Below are positions 26,762 through 35,784 of a DNA stretch of 64,000 nucleotides, piece after piece. The stretch comes from Anaeromicropila populeti (GTDB taxonomy: Bacteria; Bacillota; Clostridia; Lachnospirales; Lachnospiraceae). The position numbers and the translations under genes are program-made. Location: contig NZ_FOYZ01000003.1 of assembly GCF_900112775.1 (NCBI RefSeq), positions 1-64,000 on the forward strand, in the 5' to 3' direction. Within the stretch, counting starts at the first letter, position 1; each line of letters starts with the position of its first letter. A model generated the notes under the pieces. It worked only from the letters and a program-made list of their open reading frames with translations, ran no database searches and was not told the origin of the DNA.

Positions 26762-29700
26762 TTATCTTACACTTCTAGTTACATTTACAGTACAGTATAA
26801 TTTCACTCCAGATACTACTGCTACAATTCTTGTTCTTCCTACTTTCCTAGCAATAATATGACCTGCAGATACACTTGCTATACTAGGATTTTCAGAAAAC
26901 CATCTAACTCCTGTTCCAATCTCCTCCACCCACAAATCGGCGGTATCATATTGGGTTAAAGATAAAGAAGAAATATTTAAACCAACTACCGTAACATTAA
27001 CTAACGCATACCTGCCGCTGCTTGTGCGCACTGTAATCGTTGCCACACCTGGCTTTCTGGCTGTAACTCTTCCGCTTGAAGTCACACTTGCAACAGATTT
27101 ATTATCACTGGAAAAATACACTTTATCCGTTGAATTACTTGGTGATATGCTGACAGAAACCATCGCTGCTGTACCTTTAACCATGACCATATCCTTTTGC
27201 GAAACGGAAACACTGGTAGAAGCAACTGCTTTAGAAACATATACCCAGCAAACAGCCTGTTTTCCACTATTATCCTTTGCTTTCGCAGTAATTTTACAAG
27301 ATCCTTCTTTGACAGCAGAAACATTTCCATTTACATCCACCGTTGCAACCTCTTCATCTGAAGTACTCCATTTTACAGTTCGATATGTGGCAGTAGAAGG
27401 TGAAACACTAGCACGTATCTTAGTAGTAGTTCCTACCAACATCCTTAACGTCGTCTTATTTAAAGTAATACTGGTTGCCTGCCTCACTACTCGTATTTTA
27501 CAAGTAGCGTATTCACCACTTCCATCTGTAGCTGCTACCTTAATGGTAATAGTTCCTAGTTTTTTACCTGTTACAACGCCTTTTGAACTTACCGTTGCCA
27601 CTTTAATATTGGAAGAGGTCCATTTTAATTTTTGATTCGTAGCATAGTTTGATTTTATTGTTGCTTTCAGACTCACTGTTTTTCCAATTCCCAATGTATA
27701 ACTGGATTTATTCAAAGTAATGGATGTAACTACCTGTGTTACTGTAACAACACAGTTTGCAACGTATCCACCGTCCTCTGAAATACAGGCTATAACAGTA
27801 ACCCCTCCTCTAATACCCTTTACAACACCACCAGAAGTTACAGTAGCAACTTTCGTATTAGCTGACTGCCATTTCACATTTTTGTTAGATGGATTGGTTG
27901 GTGTGAATACAGGTTTTAACGTAAATGTCTTGCCTTTTACAATTGTTTTTGTTGTATAATTCAAGGTCATCCCTGTGACATCTGCAAAAACTGTAATATA
28001 TAAGTATTCCACTTTACCACTTGCAGTTTTAACAAGAATAATCGTAGAACCAGCAGATACACCGGTAACTTTTCCTGCTTTGGTAACTGTAGCAATAGAC
28101 GGATCCTTTGACGTCCAGGTAAAGGTTGTTTCAGAACTAGTAGCTGGAGATGGGTTAGCAATTACTTGATAAGTATCTCCAATCCCTAATGTTAAATCAT
28201 AAACACTTAACGTAATTCCAGAAGCAGCCTGGGTAACGATTATAGTACAGGTATCAACAGCTCCATCCTCTGTCGTTGCAATAATATGAGTTTTACCACT
28301 TCCTACTGCTGTAACAGTCCCTGTAGAACTTATTGTCGCAATTGACGTGTCAAGTGATTTCCATGTAATACTTGTTGTAGCATTAGATGGATTCAATGTA
28401 TATTCCAGTTTTTGCGATTTTCCGACCTCCAGCGTTACAGATGACTGGGATAAATAGAACCCAGTTGCTGACTGTACAACTGTCATTACACATTGATCCA
28501 TGACAAAATATGGATTATATTCTGGCTGTACTGTAATAATAACAGTACCTGCACTGACTAAAGTAACTAAACCTTGTTCATCTACTGTTGCAACAGCTGT
28601 ATTGGACGAGGTCCATCTCAAATCAGTGCTAGTTGCATCTGTAGGTGTATATGTTGCCTTCAGTCTTACCACTTCACGATTCATTTTAACAGTTGCCTGC
28701 GTCTGGTTAAGATTAATTGTCTTAATCGGTGAAAGCACTGTAATGGTCACACACGCTGTAACAAAGTTATCCTTATTCACCGCAGTCAAGATAACCTTAC
28801 CCGCTTTTTTACCTGTTACAACAACGCTCTTATTATCACTTGCCACAGATAAACTGACTAATTCCTCATCTGAAGATAGCCATTTAATTGGTGCTGTACT
28901 TACATTTGGTGTAAAGGTAGCCAGAATCGTAACTGTTTTGTCTACCTCCAATACTACCTCGTCATAATTCAGTGAAATATTTGTAACTGTATTCACAACT
29001 TTTACAAGACATGTTGCTTTCTTAATATTACCATTTGAAAAAGTCTGGGTAACCGTAATTGTAACATCCTTATTATCTTCTGTTACCTTAATTGCTTTAA
29101 TCAAACCATTCTGTGTTACAGTAACATAATTCTTATCACTTGAAGACCAGGTAAAGGTTCCTCCATAGGACGTATGGCTTTCTACCAACTGTAGTTCAGC
29201 TCCTAAAGCAAGTGTTACACTAGTCCGATCCAGTGATAAACTGTCAATCACATTTATCTTCACTGTATATCCACCCGCTGAAATCGCTGCTTCAGATAAA
29301 TACTGTGCCAGTGAACTATTATTTATTGTAATAATAATATTGGCATCACCTTTTGTTAATGCAGTACCCATAGCTGAGGAAGGCAAATAAGAAAATACAT
29401 TGCTTTCATCTGATGATACATAACTTCCGAAAATTGAAACAAAATCAGAAACAGTTAAGTTAAAGGCATCTGCAACATTGTATCCATCTCCAATATTCAA
29501 AGTAGCTGTTTTATCAGAAAACTCACCATATACAATCAGGTTCATGGATGAATAAAACGTATCACTGATTTCACTTAGTGTTACATTTTGATTTGCTTCA
29601 TAAATTCCTTTTGGAAAAAACTTAATTGTATATTCTCCTGCTTTGGCATTTACCCGAAGTCCGGAACGAGTATCGGATACTACATCTAAGCTAATCAGAT

Positions 29701-30625
29701 CAGAAGTTTTTCCAATAGAGTCTGCAATAATCTGAGAGGAACCATTCACATTCTTTTCTATAATCCATGTAAGCTTATCTTTTATACCCCCACCATTTCG
29801 TTCGTATACAGTATCGGTAAAAATCATTGAGCCTGTATGAAGTTTCAGAGTATTGGATGTATAAAATGTTACGTTATCCTCACTAAACTTGGGAACAACG
29901 TACACATCAATGGAATCTGTCATGGCAGTTGTTTCATTATCTGGTGTATAAGAAGCTCTCAGCGTAGTCTTTCCTGCTCCTATTGCCGTTACAGTACCAC
30001 CATTCAGATTACTTGACGTACTGGTAGTAACTTTAATAATATCTTCATTATCAGAGGTCCATTTACAATTTGTATCCGTGGCATTACCAAAGTTTAACTG
30101 CATATCCTTAACATCATCTACAGACATGATAAGTGCCTCTCGTTCTGCACTGGAAGAAATCTTCTTAAAACTGGTATCCACTGAAGTATCAATGGAAAAG
30201 AGTACTTTAACCTGACAAGTCATACTCTCTACTTCCATCTGGGTTCCAGAAGCATCTGTATAGCTTACTTTAACCGTAATCGTTGCTGTTCCTGGCTTTT
30301 TGGCTGTAACAATAGCAACTGTCTTTTCTGATGAAGTCACATCAATAATCTGCTGTTCAGCGGCAGATGCAACAAACCAGTCAATGGTATATGCACTGTC
30401 ATTGGCATACACTGGATGACCTGGTGAATTAAATAGCAATGTTAATGTTTTCGTTCTCATCACATAAGGATCATTTCCAATTGGTGAATTATTAATAAGA
30501 ATTTCGATATCACTCGATGCAGCATTGGAAAAACCAGAAAATCTTATGGAAAAGACTGCAAAACCAATTAGAAAGATGAGAAACAATCCAATTATATTTT
30601 TTGAAACTATAAATGATTTCTTCAT
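26762..30625 (-). CDS. Giant secreted protein with about 12 Big_2 Ig-like domains
   Basis: The 1287-residue protein starts with a signal peptide (hydrophobic residues about 11-30, cleavage near FSNAASSD). Two divergent N-terminal Ig-like units are followed by about ten tandem Big_2 repeats of 80-90 residues. Each shows a strand such as SITLNKSSYTLGIGKTVSL, then WTSSN.VATV.S.G.VTG and a closing ATC.V.V-type strand. The last repeat, ending CTVNVTRSVR, is degenerate. No LPXTG, SLH or choline-binding anchor is visible, so cell attachment is unclear. AGGAGG precedes the ATG. Similar proteins act in adhesion or as S-layer spacers. A sigma-factor-like gene reads away from it 314 bases upstream. Confidence 0.85.
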   Translation of the reverse strand: MKKSFIVSKNIIGLFLIFLIGFAVFSIRFSGFSNAASSDIEILINNSPIGNDPYVMRTKTLTLLFNSPGHPVYANDSAYTIDWFVASAAEQQIIDVTSSEKTVAIVTAKKPGTATITVKVSYTDASGTQMEVESMTCQVKVLFSIDTSVDTSFKKISSSAEREALIMSVDDVKDMQLNFGNATDTNCKWTSDNEDIIKVTTSTSSNLNGGTVTAIGAGKTTLRASYTPDNETTAMTDSIDVYVVPKFSEDNVTFYTSNTLKLHTGSMIFTDTVYERNGGGIKDKLTWIIEKNVNGSSQIIADSIGKTSDLISLDVVSDTRSGLRVNAKAGEYTIKFFPKGIYEANQNVTLSEISDTFYSSMNLIVYGEFSDKTATLNIGDGYNVADAFNLTVSDFVSIFGSYVSSDESNVFSYLPSSAMGTALTKGDANIIITINNSSLAQYLSEAAISAGGYTVKINVIDSLSLDRTSVTLALGAELQLVESHTSYGGTFTWSSSDKNYVTVTQNGLIKAIKVTEDNKDVTITVTQTFSNGNIKKATCLVKVVNTVTNISLNYDEVVLEVDKTVTILATFTPNVSTAPIKWLSSDEELVSLSVASDNKSVVVTGKKAGKVILTAVNKDNFVTACVTITVLSPIKTINLNQTQATVKMNREVVRLKATYTPTDATSTDLRWTSSNTAVATVDEQGLVTLVSAGTVIITVQPEYNPYFVMDQCVMTVVQSATGFYLSQSSVTLEVGKSQKLEYTLNPSNATTSITWKSLDTSIATISSTGTVTAVGSGKTHIIATTEDGAVDTCTIIVTQAASGITLSVYDLTLGIGDTYQVIANPSPATSSETTFTWTSKDPSIATVTKAGKVTGVSAGSTIILVKTASGKVEYLYITVFADVTGMTLNYTTKTIVKGKTFTLKPVFTPTNPSNKNVKWQSANTKVATVTSGGVVKGIRGGVTVIACISEDGGYVANCVVTVTQVVTSITLNKSSYTLGIGKTVSLKATIKSNYATNQKLKWTSSNIKVATVSSKGVVTGKKLGTITIKVAATDGSGEYATCKIRVVRQATSITLNKTTLRMLVGTTTKIRASVSPSTATYRTVKWSTSDEEVATVDVNGNVSAVKEGSCKITAKAKDNSGKQAVCWVYVSKAVASTSVSVSQKDMVMVKGTAAMVSVSISPSNSTDKVYFSSDNKSVASVTSSGRVTARKPGVATITVRTSSGRYALVNVTVVGLNISSLSLTQYDTADLWVEEIGTGVRWFSENPSIASVSAGHIIARKVGRTRIVAVVSGVKLYCTVNVTRSVR

Positions 30626-30939
30626 TATCTACCTCCTTGTATTTACAACTCTTCTACCTATAGTTGTACTTTAATGTTTACAGCTTCATATATACACAAA
30701 TAAATGTTAGCAACATTTTATGGCATTTACATGTCAGCTTTCGGTCATATTATGAGGAATATAACAATAAGCTGTTTCCTTCGCAGCGTAAACTATCCTA
30801 AATAAATTATCGGCTCATTCTTTAAAAAAATTAGCGATTTATTAAAAATTATTTAATTTTTTTGTTTACCACAAAAAAAAGTTATGTTATGATATGAATA
30901 ACGATATTTTGGGGAATTAATATAAAGGGGTTGTAAAAA
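30626..30939. other. Divergent intergenic region, Big_2 protein / tethered sigma gene
   Basis: This 314-base AT-rich gap holds a plausible plus-strand promoter near 30865-30893 for the sigma-like gene. On the minus strand a GGAAAC element at about 30775-30780, similar to ECF -35 sequences, lies 155 bases before the Big_2 start, but I see no convincing partner -10. No RNA element was recognised. Confidence 0.5.
30865..30893 (+). promoter_or_regulatory. Promoter of the membrane-tethered sigma-like gene
   Basis: TTTACC and TATGAT are 17 bases apart, 47 bases before the ATG. Confidence 0.5.
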
Positions 30940-32232
30940 ATGTCGAATCAGTTTGATTTAGACGGAAGTATACAATATGCCGTTAACAATTATTCTAAAT
31001 ATTTATTAAAAGTTGCCTTTATCTACACTAAAAATGCGATGGATTCTGAACGAATTGTTCGGGAAGTCTTTTTATCTTATTTGAACAAACGACCACTATT
31101 TGAGAACTCCAGACATGAAAAAATTTGGCTCACACAAATTACAATACAGAAAAGCAAGTTTTTTTTACTAACACATTTTTTTATTCGACCTAATATTTTT
31201 TCTTCTTTTGGAAATTCACTATCGAAAGAAGAAGGCTTTTTACTTGATACCTTTTTTCAGTTAAAAGCATTTTATAGAATTCTTTTACACCTTTATTATA
31301 GTGAAAAAAGCAGTACTGAAGATTTGGCTGGTATTTTTGGCCTGCGTACTGATACAATTGAAAAATTACTGACTCATTCCATGCAGACATTAAAAACACA
31401 GTTTGGTGAAATTGAGATTGAAGTAAGCACATTTGTTCATATACAAGATTGTATTCGTTTTACAAAGAAATACAGTCAAACTACTTTATCCTATTTAGCT
31501 GATGCAATTGCCTATAATGCCGCTGCAAAAAAGCAGTTTTCATTTAAAAAAAGACTTATTATTTTTAGTTCACTATTCATTATTTTTTTTGGCTGCTCTA
31601 TTTTTTTATATAAAAAACATAACAAGGAACGCCCATCGGATATTATCCTTATAAATTCTTCTGCAAATGTTAAAGTCTTTTATCTTTCCGATGATGAAAA
31701 AATATATGATGAAGATTATATGTCAGATTCTTCTTTGCATTGGCTTAGTGAAACTGATATTTTTACAAGATATAATACCTCCATTTTGAAAGGATATATC
31801 CAGGATATTCAAAATATAGAAATTGTAATGGGCAGAGGCAATTCATTTTACAAGGCCATTGCGACGATTCGTGTGGACAAGGTATATCGCGGCAAAGAAA
31901 CGGTAGGCAGTCCCATTAGAATTTTACTGAATTTCCCAATACAATCTTCTTCTGATGAAAAAAATATTTTTTCACAATTAAGAGAAGGCTATGAAGGTAT
32001 TTTTATGCCAGTAAAATTTGATGATAATGATTACCGTAAGGAAAACCAGGCCACTTTATATATGCGAGATTTGGCTGAATATTATTTTATCGATAGTCAC
32101 TTTCTGTTTTTTCAGACCGATACTGAACTGGTTTACATAGATTCTGTTTTTTCCATTGATGGTGAACCAAGTTCTTTGGATGAAATTGAAGCTTATATTT
32201 TGAAAATGCTTAAAAATATTAAATATAATTGA
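30940..32232 (+). CDS. Membrane-tethered ECF-sigma-like protein with outer domain
   Basis: The 430-residue protein starts like an ECF sigma factor. DSERIVREVFLSYLNK (35-50) and EKIWLTQITIQKSK (60-73) match region 2, in degenerate form. SSTEDLAGIFGLRTDTIEKL (124-143) matches the region 4 helix-turn-helix. A helical linker (161-200) leads to one membrane helix (about 205-224) with flanking basic residues, then a roughly 205-residue domain predicted outside the cell, rich in beta strands. AAGGGG precedes the ATG. Known fused ECF groups exist, but this layout in a clostridium is unfamiliar to me. Region 2 may be too divergent to bind core polymerase, so it could instead be a DNA-binding signalling protein. 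Confidence 0.6.
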   Translation: MSNQFDLDGSIQYAVNNYSKYLLKVAFIYTKNAMDSERIVREVFLSYLNKRPLFENSRHEKIWLTQITIQKSKFFLLTHFFIRPNIFSSFGNSLSKEEGFLLDTFFQLKAFYRILLHLYYSEKSSTEDLAGIFGLRTDTIEKLLTHSMQTLKTQFGEIEIEVSTFVHIQDCIRFTKKYSQTTLSYLADAIAYNAAAKKQFSFKKRLIIFSSLFIIFFGCSIFLYKKHNKERPSDIILINSSANVKVFYLSDDEKIYDEDYMSDSSLHWLSETDIFTRYNTSILKGYIQDIQNIEIVMGRGNSFYKAIATIRVDKVYRGKETVGSPIRILLNFPIQSSSDEKNIFSQLREGYEGIFMPVKFDDNDYRKENQATLYMRDLAEYYFIDSHFLFFQTDTELVYIDSVFSIDGEPSSLDEIEAYILKMLKNIKYN

Positions 32233-32262
32233 TTTTTATTATCGCTCATCATCATTTTATAT

Positions 32263-32297
32263 AAAGGGGAATTCCATATTATGGTATTCCCCACTTT
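32263..32297. terminator. Bidirectional terminator, sigma-like gene / peptidase gene
   Basis: GGGGAAT-CCA pairs with TGG-ATTCCCC around a five-base loop with AT-rich flanks on both sides, between two convergent genes. Confidence 0.65.
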
Positions 32298-32312
32298 ATA
32301 TTTATGTTGGAT

Positions 32313-32876
32313 TCAATTGAGCGTTTTTAATTCATTTGGATTGTATAGACAGCTAAAATCAGTTGGAACTATAATAATTCCTGCCTTTTCATATTTAATC
32401 CCATCTGACTGATCATGCCAACAACTTAGAAGCTTTTCGTTAGAAATGTAAGTATAATTCCCCAGTATAGAAGGATCCATACATATAATATTATACTTAT
32501 CGTATCCACAGGCAACTACATAATGTCCGTCTTCCCACGTCTGTTCATAACTTTCTTTCTCTCCCCACGCTTGAATCATCAGAATGACTGGCAAATTAAG
32601 AGAAAGATATTCCTTGATACAATCAATTTTTAAATTAAGTAATAATTCTCCTGTTGCATTTATTGATTCTGCAAACTTAATAATTTCCTCAACCTTTGTT
32701 CCTCTTTGAGGGTTTGATTTCAGGTTTTCTTCCAATATATCCTGTCTGTAGTCTATACAGTAGTAACCTAACACCGACTGCACAGCTGCCACCCCACAAG
32801 TATATGCTGTTCCCTGACGGCATAAAGGAACGTGTATCATACAGATATCCTTACTAATCAAATTACATTTTTTCAT
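32313..32876 (-). CDS. Stand-alone C39-type cysteine peptidase-like protein
   Basis: The 187-residue protein has the papain-like C39 pattern: Cys27 in AYTCGVAAVQSVLGYY, His118 in EDGHYVVACGYD and Asp134 in CMDPS. The family cleaves double-glycine leaders when fused to bacteriocin exporters; here no ABC transporter part is present and none lies nearby. It lacks a signal peptide and so is probably cytoplasmic, and may process or bind another peptide. The start is placed at MKKCNLISK because GAGG then lies six bases upstream; an ATG four codons earlier would overlap that site. It converges on the sigma-like gene. Confidence 0.7.
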   Translation of the reverse strand: MKKCNLISKDICMIHVPLCRQGTAYTCGVAAVQSVLGYYCIDYRQDILEENLKSNPQRGTKVEEIIKFAESINATGELLLNLKIDCIKEYLSLNLPVILMIQAWGEKESYEQTWEDGHYVVACGYDKYNIICMDPSILGNYTYISNEKLLSCWHDQSDGIKYEKAGIIIVPTDFSCLYNPNELKTLN

Positions 32877-33019
32877 TCTGCGCCTCATATTAAAATGGAT
32901 TCAAGAATTTTCCTTGTATCCTATCTTATGAGGATGTAGGAGAACATGTTACATATCGGACTCATAATAAATAGCATACCAACTTAATTTCTAACTTTTT
33001 CCTTCTTTAATCAAGTGCT

Positions 33020-34306
33020 TTAATAAAGAATTTTTTCTATCTCATATTGTGAAGAAATTATTAACCAAAGCTGTGGATTAAATACCCTGATATTCCATAC
33101 ACTAATACCACTTAAATTATATTTGGACACTAATTCCATTGTTGCATTGATACTTCTAGAATTAATATACCATACTACATGTTCGAGGTTATTTCCAAAT
33201 GTATATCTAAAATAAGGTGTTTGTGATACCTCATCATAATTTATAACTGCTCCAGCACTTCTAGCTAAATCAATAACTCCTTCAAAAGATAAGCTATTTA
33301 CATTAGAAATTTTAGGTGCATACGGCAGCTCCCAATCATATCCAATCGTTGCTATTCCTATAATTATTTTATCTGGTGGTATATAGTTTAATATATAATT
33401 TATAAAATTTTCCATGCTATAAAAAGAACTAATAGGTGATGGCGCCATTATTCGTTCAGCCCATTCATATGTCGTAAATATAATATTTTGAGCTGATTGA
33501 TTTAATCTTGTATAATCGACTTTTTCAAAAAACACTTCATTATTAACTAATGATACATTGGGATTTACGTTTAAAAAAACTTGGTATCCTTCTTCACTTA
33601 AGCGATTTGTAATTTTAGTTAAGTAGTTTTCATAGAAATGCAGATTTGATATATTGATATATTGAAAAGATATATTTATACCATAATAACCTTTCGTTTC
33701 AATTATTCTTAATATATTATCAATAATTCTATTTTGAAAATCTTCATTCAGAAGTATATCAAATGTAGTAAGAATGTTTGCTTCTCCTTGTAAAGTTGCA
33801 GTTGTTAGCATCATAAGTGGAGCCACCCCATAATCTTTAGCAATTTGAATTACTTCATTATCATCATAATAGGTGATAATCTCTCCCTCCTTTGTAGCAG
33901 TAAAATTTAGTACCGATAAATACGTTAAATACGGTAAAGTTTTTCTAAGTATATCCTTATTTATATTGGGATCTGTATTACCATGCGTAATGATTTTACC
34001 CTTATCAGTATTATATGATATGATAATAGTATCACCTGGGTAAATGTATTCTCTATCAGAGAGTTCTGGGTTATTTGCTAATATCTGGATTATAGAAACA
34101 TTAAATTTATTAGCTATATCCAATAAAGTATCACCTTGTTTTATAGTATAGACTTGTTGAGGATGTGCGATTACCAACGTCTGACCGATTATTAGGTAAT
34201 CTGTCTCCTCAAGCCCATTATCTTGAATTAATTTTTGTACGGAAAATCCGAATTTATCTGCAATTGATTGAAGAGTATCTCCCTGTTTAACAACATATAT
34301 TTCCAT
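33020..34306 (-). CDS. LysM-GH18 protein, SleL/YaaH-like, catalytic residues lost
   Basis: The 428-residue protein has two LysM domains (about 2-46 and 51-97) that bind peptidoglycan. A GH18 barrel follows (about 105-428) as in spore cortex-lytic SleL/YaaH. The family catalytic motif, normally D-x-D-x-E, reads GYYGINISFQ (206-215): Ser213 stands for the Asp and Gln215 for the acid Glu. Both codons were checked on the DNA (TCT and CAA). It probably binds cortex without cutting it. AGGGG precedes the ATG and a sigma-E-like promoter lies just upstream. No signal peptide, as usual for spore-deposited members. Confidence 0.8.
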   Translation of the reverse strand: MEIYVVKQGDTLQSIADKFGFSVQKLIQDNGLEETDYLIIGQTLVIAHPQQVYTIKQGDTLLDIANKFNVSIIQILANNPELSDREYIYPGDTIIISYNTDKGKIITHGNTDPNINKDILRKTLPYLTYLSVLNFTATKEGEIITYYDDNEVIQIAKDYGVAPLMMLTTATLQGEANILTTFDILLNEDFQNRIIDNILRIIETKGYYGINISFQYINISNLHFYENYLTKITNRLSEEGYQVFLNVNPNVSLVNNEVFFEKVDYTRLNQSAQNIIFTTYEWAERIMAPSPISSFYSMENFINYILNYIPPDKIIIGIATIGYDWELPYAPKISNVNSLSFEGVIDLARSAGAVINYDEVSQTPYFRYTFGNNLEHVVWYINSRSINATMELVSKYNLSGISVWNIRVFNPQLWLIISSQYEIEKILY

Positions 34307-34331
34307 AACTTACCCCTATACGGATTTATAA

Positions 34332-34359
34332 TAATATATGTTTTGTTTTAAGGATATAT
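34332..34359 (-). promoter_or_regulatory. Candidate sigma-E promoter of the LysM-GH18 gene
   Basis: The minus strand carries CATATATTA (34340-34332), close to the sigma-E/K -10 CATANNNTA, with ATA 16 bases upstream (34359-34357). The start point would lie about 20 bases before the ATG. Confidence 0.4.
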
Positions 34360-34390
34360 CCACTTAATACCTAAGCTATCGTTGTATTCT

Positions 34391-34434
34391 TAAAAAAAAT
34401 AGAAAGCACCTACCAAAGTAAGTGCTTTAGAAAT
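34391..34434 (-). terminator. Terminator after yebC
   Basis: AAAGCAC and GTGCTTT pair, with an inner TAC/GTA, around CAAA. Eight T residues follow on the minus strand. Confidence 0.75.
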
Positions 34435-34459
34435 AAAAAAAATATTTCAACCCTTGCTA

Positions 34460-35188
34460 TTACTCTTCCCAGTTATGCCATACTTCTTGTACGTCATCAT
34501 CCTCATCCAGTAAATCAAGGGTTTTCTGGAAAAACTTAATATCCTTTTCATCTGTCAACGTAACCCAAGTTTGTGGAATCATTGTTACTTCTGCCTGAAC
34601 CATGGCTACTTTGGCATTTTCCAGTGCCTCACGAACTACACTGAACTGATCCGGATCAGTCAGAACTTCAAAGCTGTCCTCTTCTTCGTTAAAATCTTCT
34701 GCTCCCGCATCTAGTGCAATCATCATAAGCTCATCTGCTTCCATGCTGCATTCTTCTTTATCAATCAGAATCTGACCTTTCATATCAAACATAAAAGATA
34801 CACAGCCTGGAGTTCCCACGTTTCCATTACCCTTTGTAAAAGCGTTACGGACATTAGAAGCTGTCCTGTTTTTATTATCAGTTAATGCTTTTACAATAAT
34901 TGCAATTCCATTAGGACCATATCCCTCGTAAGTAATCGTCTCATAATTAACACCTGCCAAGTTGCCTGCGGCTTTCTTAATACCCCTGTCTATTGTATCA
35001 TTAGGCATGTTATTTGCTTTTGCCTTTGCAACGATATCACGCAGTCTGCTGTTATTAGCTGGATCGGCTCCGCCTTCCTTTACTGCTACCGCAATTTCAC
35101 GTCCAATAATAGTAAAAATCTTTCCTTTTGCAGCATCATTTTTTTCTTTCTTATGCTTTATGTTGGCAAATTTAGAATGTCCTGACAT
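34460..35188 (-). CDS. YebC/PmpR-family protein
   Basis: The 242-residue protein starts [23 protein letters not shown], the hallmark of the YebC/PmpR family. Older work treats members as transcriptional regulators; newer work links members to translation of difficult proline stretches. [10 protein letters not shown]-type and [23 protein letters not shown] motifs follow. Start at MSGHSKF has GAGGAG seven bases upstream. It is placed between argR and the LysM gene and has its own promoter and terminator, so it is independent. Confidence 0.93.
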   Translation of the reverse strand: MSGHSKFANIKHKKEKNDAAKGKIFTIIGREIAVAVKEGGADPANNSRLRDIVAKAKANNMPNDTIDRGIKKAAGNLAGVNYETITYEGYGPNGIAIIVKALTDNKNRTASNVRNAFTKGNGNVGTPGCVSFMFDMKGQILIDKEECSMEADELMMIALDAGAEDFNEEEDSFEVLTDPDQFSVVREALENAKVAMVQAEVTMIPQTWVTLTDEKDIKFFQKTLDLLDEDDDVQEVWHNWEE

Positions 35189-35251
35189 ATTCATTCTCCT
35201 CTTTCACAAAATACTATTTTTTTCAAATTATAAAAATAATCAATCTTTCTT

Positions 35252-35280
35252 ATTTTATCACTGTTACTTTCATCTTACAA
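35252..35280 (-). promoter_or_regulatory. yebC promoter
   Basis: TTGTAA and TAAAAT are 17 bases apart on the minus strand, about 65 bases before the start codon. Confidence 0.55.
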
Positions 35281-35323
35281 GTACTTTTCTTGTTATGTAT
35301 GAGACTTTCTCATTTAGAAAGAC

Positions 35324-35779
35324 TCATCTGCCATTCACTAACTTGTTGATCTTTTCCATCACATTAACAACTGCATCATTATCCCGGATTGCACACATAA
35401 TCGTGTCATCCCCTGCTATACAGCCAACAATTCCATTAATATTTAAATTATCCAATGCAGCAGCAACTGCCATTGCCATACCTGAAACCGTCTTGACTAC
35501 CAAAATATTCTGTGCCCGATCCATGGAAAGAAATCCATCCCTCAGCACACGTACATATTTTTCATATAGACCAGATTCTTGATTTTGCAAAATAATATAT
35601 TTTTGATGATTTCCATCTACGGATACCTTAGTAAGCTTTAATTCCCGGATGTCTCTCGAAATAGTTGCCTGTGTCACATTATAACCATCTGCATTCAGAA
35701 GATCTGCCAGCTCCTCTTGAGTTTCAATATCATATTTATTGATTAACTCTATTATTTTGGTTTGTCTGCCAACTTTCAT
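35324..35779 (-). CDS. argR: Arginine repressor ArgR/AhrC
   Basis: The 151-residue regulator has an N-terminal winged helix with GYNVTQATISRDIRELKLTK, the DNA-reading motif. The C-terminal hexamer domain contains GCIAGDDTIMC, where arginine binds. It controls arginine biosynthesis or breakdown. It starts five bases after nadK, in the same transcript. In other Clostridia recN follows next; here recN is about 10 kb further on. Confidence 0.95.
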   Translation of the reverse strand: MKVGRQTKIIELINKYDIETQEELADLLNADGYNVTQATISRDIRELKLTKVSVDGNHQKYIILQNQESGLYEKYVRVLRDGFLSMDRAQNILVVKTVSGMAMAVAAALDNLNINGIVGCIAGDDTIMCAIRDNDAVVNVMEKINKLVNGR

Positions 35780-35784
35780 AGCTT

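Noticed and set aside
27024-28967. Three long plus-strand open frames inside the Big_2 gene
   Set aside because: They are shadows of the repeat composition: each is antisense to the Ig-like repeats and has no ribosome site or known domain.
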